Shown here: piece by piece, positions 59,669 through 64,000 of the stretch
How positions within the stretch are numbered: the first letter of the stretch is position 1
How the letters are laid out: each line of letters begins with the position of its first letter
Origin: Botrytis cinerea B05.10
Taxonomy: Eukaryota > Ascomycota > Leotiomycetes > Helotiales > Sclerotiniaceae
NCBI RefSeq assembly: GCF_000143535.2
Contig: NC_037312.1
Coordinates: 2,418,001 to 2,482,000 of the forward strand
Direction of reading: 5' to 3'
Length of the DNA stretch: 64,000 nt
Notes under the pieces: model-generated
The model's database searches: none
Told to the model about the DNA's origin: nothing
The model's input: the letters and a program-made list of their open reading frames with translations, nothing else
Translations under genes and position numbers: made by a program

Positions 59669-60857
59669 TACGGAAGACTAAGTTCTTCGCGTTTCTATTC
59701 TATGTTATTGAAATTGTGATGGGCCACAGTGCTATGGTTCATATTTGAGAAGGGGACGTAAGTTCAATTCATGCATTCAACTTCCGAGCCATTACTAGTT
59801 CAAAATAGCTCGATATGGCTTTGCCATCTCTTACTCACGTAGACACATTTGATATCTAGTTTCTAGGGGTGAAAAAGAAACCGCGAGACTACGTCCAAAC
59901 AATGTGGCGTCGACTAAAACAGAATTTCTTTCATCTCATTTCCTAAATGACATCTTCAAACTTCGACCCCTTAGGAAGGAAAGTTCCTACCACCATTAAA
60001 TCTACCTATACTTGCTTCAATCGACCGGAATTTGGATCACTTTGATGGTGATCCGCGGTTGGAACTTAGGAGAACACATGCAGGGTTTTGCAGAATGTCA
60101 GCCAAGACTTGCGATGAAAGACGTCAAACGTTGGGGGAGATTTGTCAAAATGGAATTTCTGAAGAAAGTTAATCTGTTTATAGTATGTCAAATTGTGAAA
60201 TGTCTGGAGATGCAACTCGTTTCCAGAGATTTCGGGGTTTACGCTGTGACCTTTGAGTGATTCTCATACGACGCTAGAACCTGCCAAGAACTAGAATTAT
60301 CAGAAAGCTAACACCAAAAAAGCATAGCCAGACTTACCAAAGCTATTTCAAAACGTCGCCGTGACTTTGCAATCACAGCCAAGATAATTCCTCGCATTTG
60401 ATCTGTGCTGAATCTCTCGAGAGCTTGATACCATTCCTGTGCATCGCGTTATCAGTGTCACTTGGCGTTTGACGAAATATTGGCATTCATCCCACGCGAA
60501 AATAGTTCATAACCAAAACCTGGGAACTGTTAGCATCTCAGAATAGGAAAATTATTCGATTGGCTAGAACTTTAATATCGGGAACCGTGAGTATGGTGTG
60601 GGGTTGGCCAGAGCTACATTGCACGGCCTCTGGAAATTATTGGCAACGCATTTTCTGTATGAATTCTTGATATAAGAAGTCTTGTCCTCATGCACCCAAG
60701 AGTTTTAATTCCTCAGCTGTGCTCCATTTGATTCTTCTTGATCTTTATTTACACATCTAAGCTTGACGCTCAAGATATTCGTTCACTTAATTCATCCCAC
60801 TACCCTTATTTCAAGCCCGTCTTTAACGCAAGCACCCCTTCACAACCCACTTTCAGA
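59669..60857. other. intergenic region
   Basis: 1.2 kb of AT-rich text upstream of the secreted protein gene, with no recognisable coding signal. Confidence 0.4.
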
Positions 60858-61742
60858 ATGTTGACCAACTATCTTATTATGGCCATGATCGCCACTAGCA
60901 TCTCGGCACTCCCTTTGAACATCAATCTTGGCGCCTATTCACCTGCCTTGGTAGTCGGTGATGGTGAAATATCATTCGGAGGGAAAGCAGATGTATCGAA
61001 CCTCATGAACGCACTCGAGGGAGCTGCCGTTAGTGGTGCCGCAACAAATGGCGCCGCCGCCGCACCCGCAGCACAACCACAAGCAGCAGCACCAGCCGCA
61101 GCTGCCGCACCCGCCACCGCCGCCGCCGTTCAGGGAGCTACCGAAGACAAGACCGAAGCTCAAGTAACAGCACTCCAAGGAATGGGCAAGGAAATCGCAC
61201 CCCGTGTTGTCAAGCTCGAAAGATCGGACGTAGACAGAGCCGCAAAACGTGACATCCAAACTTTGACTGCCGCTCTCAACTATGCTGCTGGTGCCATCAA
61301 GACCAGCCCCGAAGTCCAACTCGGAACCGAAGAGTCTGGTGTTGGTATCCTCGTCAAAGCTGGAGGCACTGGAAATACCGCTGCCGCTGCTGGTGCTGCT
61401 GGTACTGCCGGAAAGGCCAAGATGGGCAAGCGTGAGGATAGTGTTGCCGACCCCAAGACAAAGACTACTGTCACTACTATGTTTATTCGTGGTGGACCAG
61501 CTGGTTAGTTACTCCTTTCTTCATCCATCCTTAATCATAGAATTTAAAGCTAACATGTCAGCACAATAGTTGGACAAACAAACTCCATCTCCACAGTCCG
61601 CAACGTCGAAGATCTCAACGGTTCAGCGGTTACTAAGCGTGAGCCAAGCCCAGGTATTGATGGTGTTAACCTCAATATGGTCGAGGGATCAGTTGCCGAG
61701 CTCACTTTTGTGGAGACAAGGAGTGCAGATGATGAGGAATAG
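60858..61742 (+). CDS. secreted Ala-rich hypothetical protein with dibasic sites
   Basis: I do not recognise the family. Exons 60858-61503 and 61570-61742 give 272 residues. A signal peptide MLTNYLIMAMIATSISALPL is clear; an upstream in-frame ATG at 60738 would bury it, so 60858 is preferred. Residues ~56-90 are Ala/Pro/Gln-rich. There are three Lys-Arg pairs, near residues 130-131 (AAKRDIQ), 191-192 (MGKREDS) and 238-239 (VTKREPS), all in Kex2-like contexts. The C-terminus is acidic. There is no cysteine anywhere in the mature protein. Architecture suggests a proprotein processed in the Golgi or a structural or appressorial-type secreted protein; neither is proven. Confidence 0.72.
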
Positions 61743-63002
61743 ATTTCCCATCTCACTTTGTAATGAATGGATATGAATGAGGATGGATTGGATATGTAAT
61801 TTACAAGCGTCAAAAAGATTAAGAGATCATTTGCTATTCTTTTGCACGGCATAGTAGCCGTGAGTGTGTTCTTTTCTTCTTCTTTTTCTTTGGTTCTTAT
61901 GGTGGCGTTTTCATGGCTCGGGTCAAGCTGGACGTATACCACACAGCTCTTACATTTATAATTTGAATATGAGGATGGAATCTCACGGGATATCAATGGT
62001 GGGCAGAAAAGCAAGATGAAGCAATTCATATATCTATAGGTATATCAATATAAAGAGAAATTCAAATTTAAATCCAACCTCTGTTTTTACTCATCCAAAA
62101 TTCTGTCTCCTTCGTATCCTTCACCAGCTATTTTTCTCTTAAGTCCAGTTCTTACTCTGCCCTTCCCCTTCTAGAACAAATCCAAAATAAAGGAAAATTC
62201 CCACCGACGCCATGATCTAGAGATCTAGATCTAACCCATAACTTCCAGTGCCAAAGCCAAGGTCCAAGAGCCTTGCACCCTTCGGTAGTGCCCGCAAGCC
62301 GGGCCGTCAGTGCACTGGCTGCCCCAACTTCTTTTGGAAACGCATAATTCCCAAACTATTGCCAAGCAAGGGATCGGAATTTGAAACAACGGGGTTTTCT
62401 TGGCTGGCACAGTGATAATACACACTGACTGTATATTTGATGGCGACAATAGGTGGGTATCGAGATGAGGATAAGTATAAAGGTAGACTCTGGACCCTGG
62501 CAGAGCAAAAATCGACAGGTGGACACACAAATGGAGACGTGGACTTGGGCGGAGAATTTCGAGCCGGTTGGGGGATCGGCGGGTGGGGTAGATATGGTGA
62601 AGCGAGGGTAAGATGTTGGTTTCGATGATCTATTTTATCCACTTTCAGTTTCTGTTTGGGACCCTCGAGACTTGCAGGGAAGAGTGCGTATATCTTCGAG
62701 AGCTCCGTAGAAAGCTTTTCACATGTGAGTATTTTGAACAATGGCATGAAATATCTCATCATGATAAATCGAGAAGTCAATGTCGAATTGCTATTTCTCG
62801 TTGGGAGTGTGGGGGTTCTCATCTAAACGTTTCGAGGATAACAAGATATTCATTGTTTAGATTTAGATTGGATATTGCTTAGAGTTCTTCCCAGTCTGAA
62901 AAGCTATATATTTGAGCAGTTCTTTTTTCGATAGGCTCTACCTAGTATTTGGAGCGCAACAAACCAGCTCGTAGAGTATAATGGCAAGACAAGGGCGATA
63001 AT
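61743..63002. other. convergent intergenic region
   Basis: 1.26 kb between the secreted protein stop and the stop of the partial hydrolase. I see no gene; short frames lack motifs. Confidence 0.4.
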
Positions 63003-64000
63003 TTAATGGTAGACTTCTCTGAATAACCACTCTGCAGCGTCATCATACATTTTCCTTCCTCTTGCAATTAGCTTTTCTTTCTTTGCTTTGTCTCTTTCCA
63101 AGCGCCCCCCAAAACTCTCGAATCCTAGATCAAAAGTTAGTATCTCAATTTCTAAATTCAGAGTACCTGATATCTCCTAGTCTAGACTAACAGATTGGAT
63201 GAACGTCTTCGAATCCCAAGAGCATTTCAATAGTCGAAATGAATTCAACATTTCAATCTTCGGGATGTTCAAACTGGATCCAGAAATTTAAAGTCTCTCG
63301 TCACCGAACTGCAGTTCAAACTACTTTAAAGCCCGGCTACTCCATCCTTATACGCAAGGGATCGATAAAAGAGAAGTCTGCTCAACATACCATGCTCAAC
63401 ACCCATAACCTTCTCCCACCTAACCCCATCCCTTTCCCAAACTGTCTCGCCCTCCACCCTATCCTTCCCCACAAGCCTCTCCGCCATAAACTCGGCATCA
63501 TACCACAAAAGATCCAACTCACACCCCACCATAAAAATCTTCTCCGGCAACATCTCTCTATCCGCATACATAACACTGAGTCTCGGGTCACACAAATCCG
63601 TTCCAGGATTTATATACGCATAGTTGAATAGTGGCATCAAATTTTCCAACATATCTTTAGTCGCATAAGAAGGTCTCGCTGCAATCGAGACTGATTGCGG
63701 CGTCACAAATCCAGGAACGGGGTAGAATGCACATACGCCATGAATTCTGCCTTGGAGGGAAGAAGCTTGTGGAACTGCGAGGGAATAACAGCCGCCAGCG
63801 CTGAAACCACCAATAGCTACTTTAGAACGATCGAATGGGAGAGATTCGTCTTCGAGGATAGAATTCACGACATCGGTTAATTGGTCAACTGGTTGAGGAA
63901 AAGTTGATCCGGGAGCCTTGGGGTAGTCAAGGGAGATGACTAGGATATTGTGTTTAGAGGAGAAATAAGAACAGAATTCATCGTCGATGGCAGGGACACA
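63003..64000 (-). CDS. alpha/beta hydrolase (fold-3), 5' end beyond the window
   Basis: The 3' part of an HSL-type esterase. The main block (64000-63392) starts mid-gene with VPAIDDEFCSYFSS and LVISLDYPKAPGS, the strand after the HGGG motif, which must lie outside the window. The nucleophile is in AIGGFSAGGCYSLA, a probable acid is in MVGCELDLLWYD and the His in GVEHG. A 267-nt intron (GTATGT...CTAG) joins in frame to 63124-63003, encoding GFESFGGRLERDKAKKEK and ending in FREVYH. The intron is unusually long and may hide another exon. It belongs to the same superfamily as the 25.4-kb gene, but sequence similarity is low outside motifs. Confidence 0.8.

Noticed and set aside
1..64000. Search for transposons, CRISPR arrays, rRNA and tRNA
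   Set aside because: No reverse transcriptase, transposase, terminal repeat pair, spaced repeat array or cloverleaf was recognised by eye.

Overview
The window is nuclear DNA of a filamentous ascomycete. Genes are interrupted by short introns, mostly 45-70 nt, with GTRNGT donors, CTAAC/CTAAT-like branch points and YAG acceptors. The genes are densely packed on both strands. The conserved set is fungal: uS8, eS12, Pus7, a cell-wall-integrity MAPKK, Dbp8, mitochondrial EF-Tu, CAND1, a Tem1/Spg1 GTPase, the glycine-cleavage H protein and Hem3. The protein style suggests a Leotiomycete, possibly Sclerotiniaceae (Botrytis/Sclerotinia), but that is inference because nothing could be searched. No prokaryotic operon, CRISPR array, tRNA, rRNA or intact transposon was recognised.

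Layout. 1-5.3 kb: a divergent pair of ribosomal protein genes (uS8, eS12), a parvulin and a cysteine dioxygenase. 5.9-9.5 kb: PUS7. 10.3-17.3 kb: an unrecognised Cys/His-rich protein, a SAM methyltransferase and an ABM-domain protein. 18.5-20.2 kb: the MAPKK, followed by a 2.9-kb gene-free stretch. 23.2-24.9 kb: DBP8. 25.4-29.1 kb: an HSL-type alpha/beta hydrolase and a second, intronless methyltransferase. 29.3-30.3 kb: a decayed stretch that may be a ketoacyl-synthase relic. 30.9-33.3 kb: a membrane-anchored S33 peptidase. 33.9-40.3 kb: TUF1 convergent with CAND1. 41.1-46.3 kb: a mitochondrial acidic protein and a 1120-residue PLAC8 protein with a previously unnoticed repeat. 47.5-54 kb: the septation GTPase, H protein, Hem3 and a MetE-like protein. 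55.8-61.7 kb: secreted RNase T2, a class II aldolase and a secreted Ala-rich protein with dibasic sites. 63-64 kb: the 3' part of another alpha/beta hydrolase, running off the right end.

Most genes are housekeeping and not functionally linked. The exceptions are the divergent ribosomal pair, two mitochondrial matrix proteins (EF-Tu and H protein), and accessory metabolic or secreted genes (methyltransferases, hydrolases, RNase T2, aldolase) that could be niche-related. The most novel signals are the QHRISSC-type repeat in the PLAC8 protein, a splice-dependent acidic tail available to CAND1, and the possible polyketide-synthase relic. Exon boundaries were read by eye and checked for reading-frame continuity; those that could not be closed cleanly are flagged.
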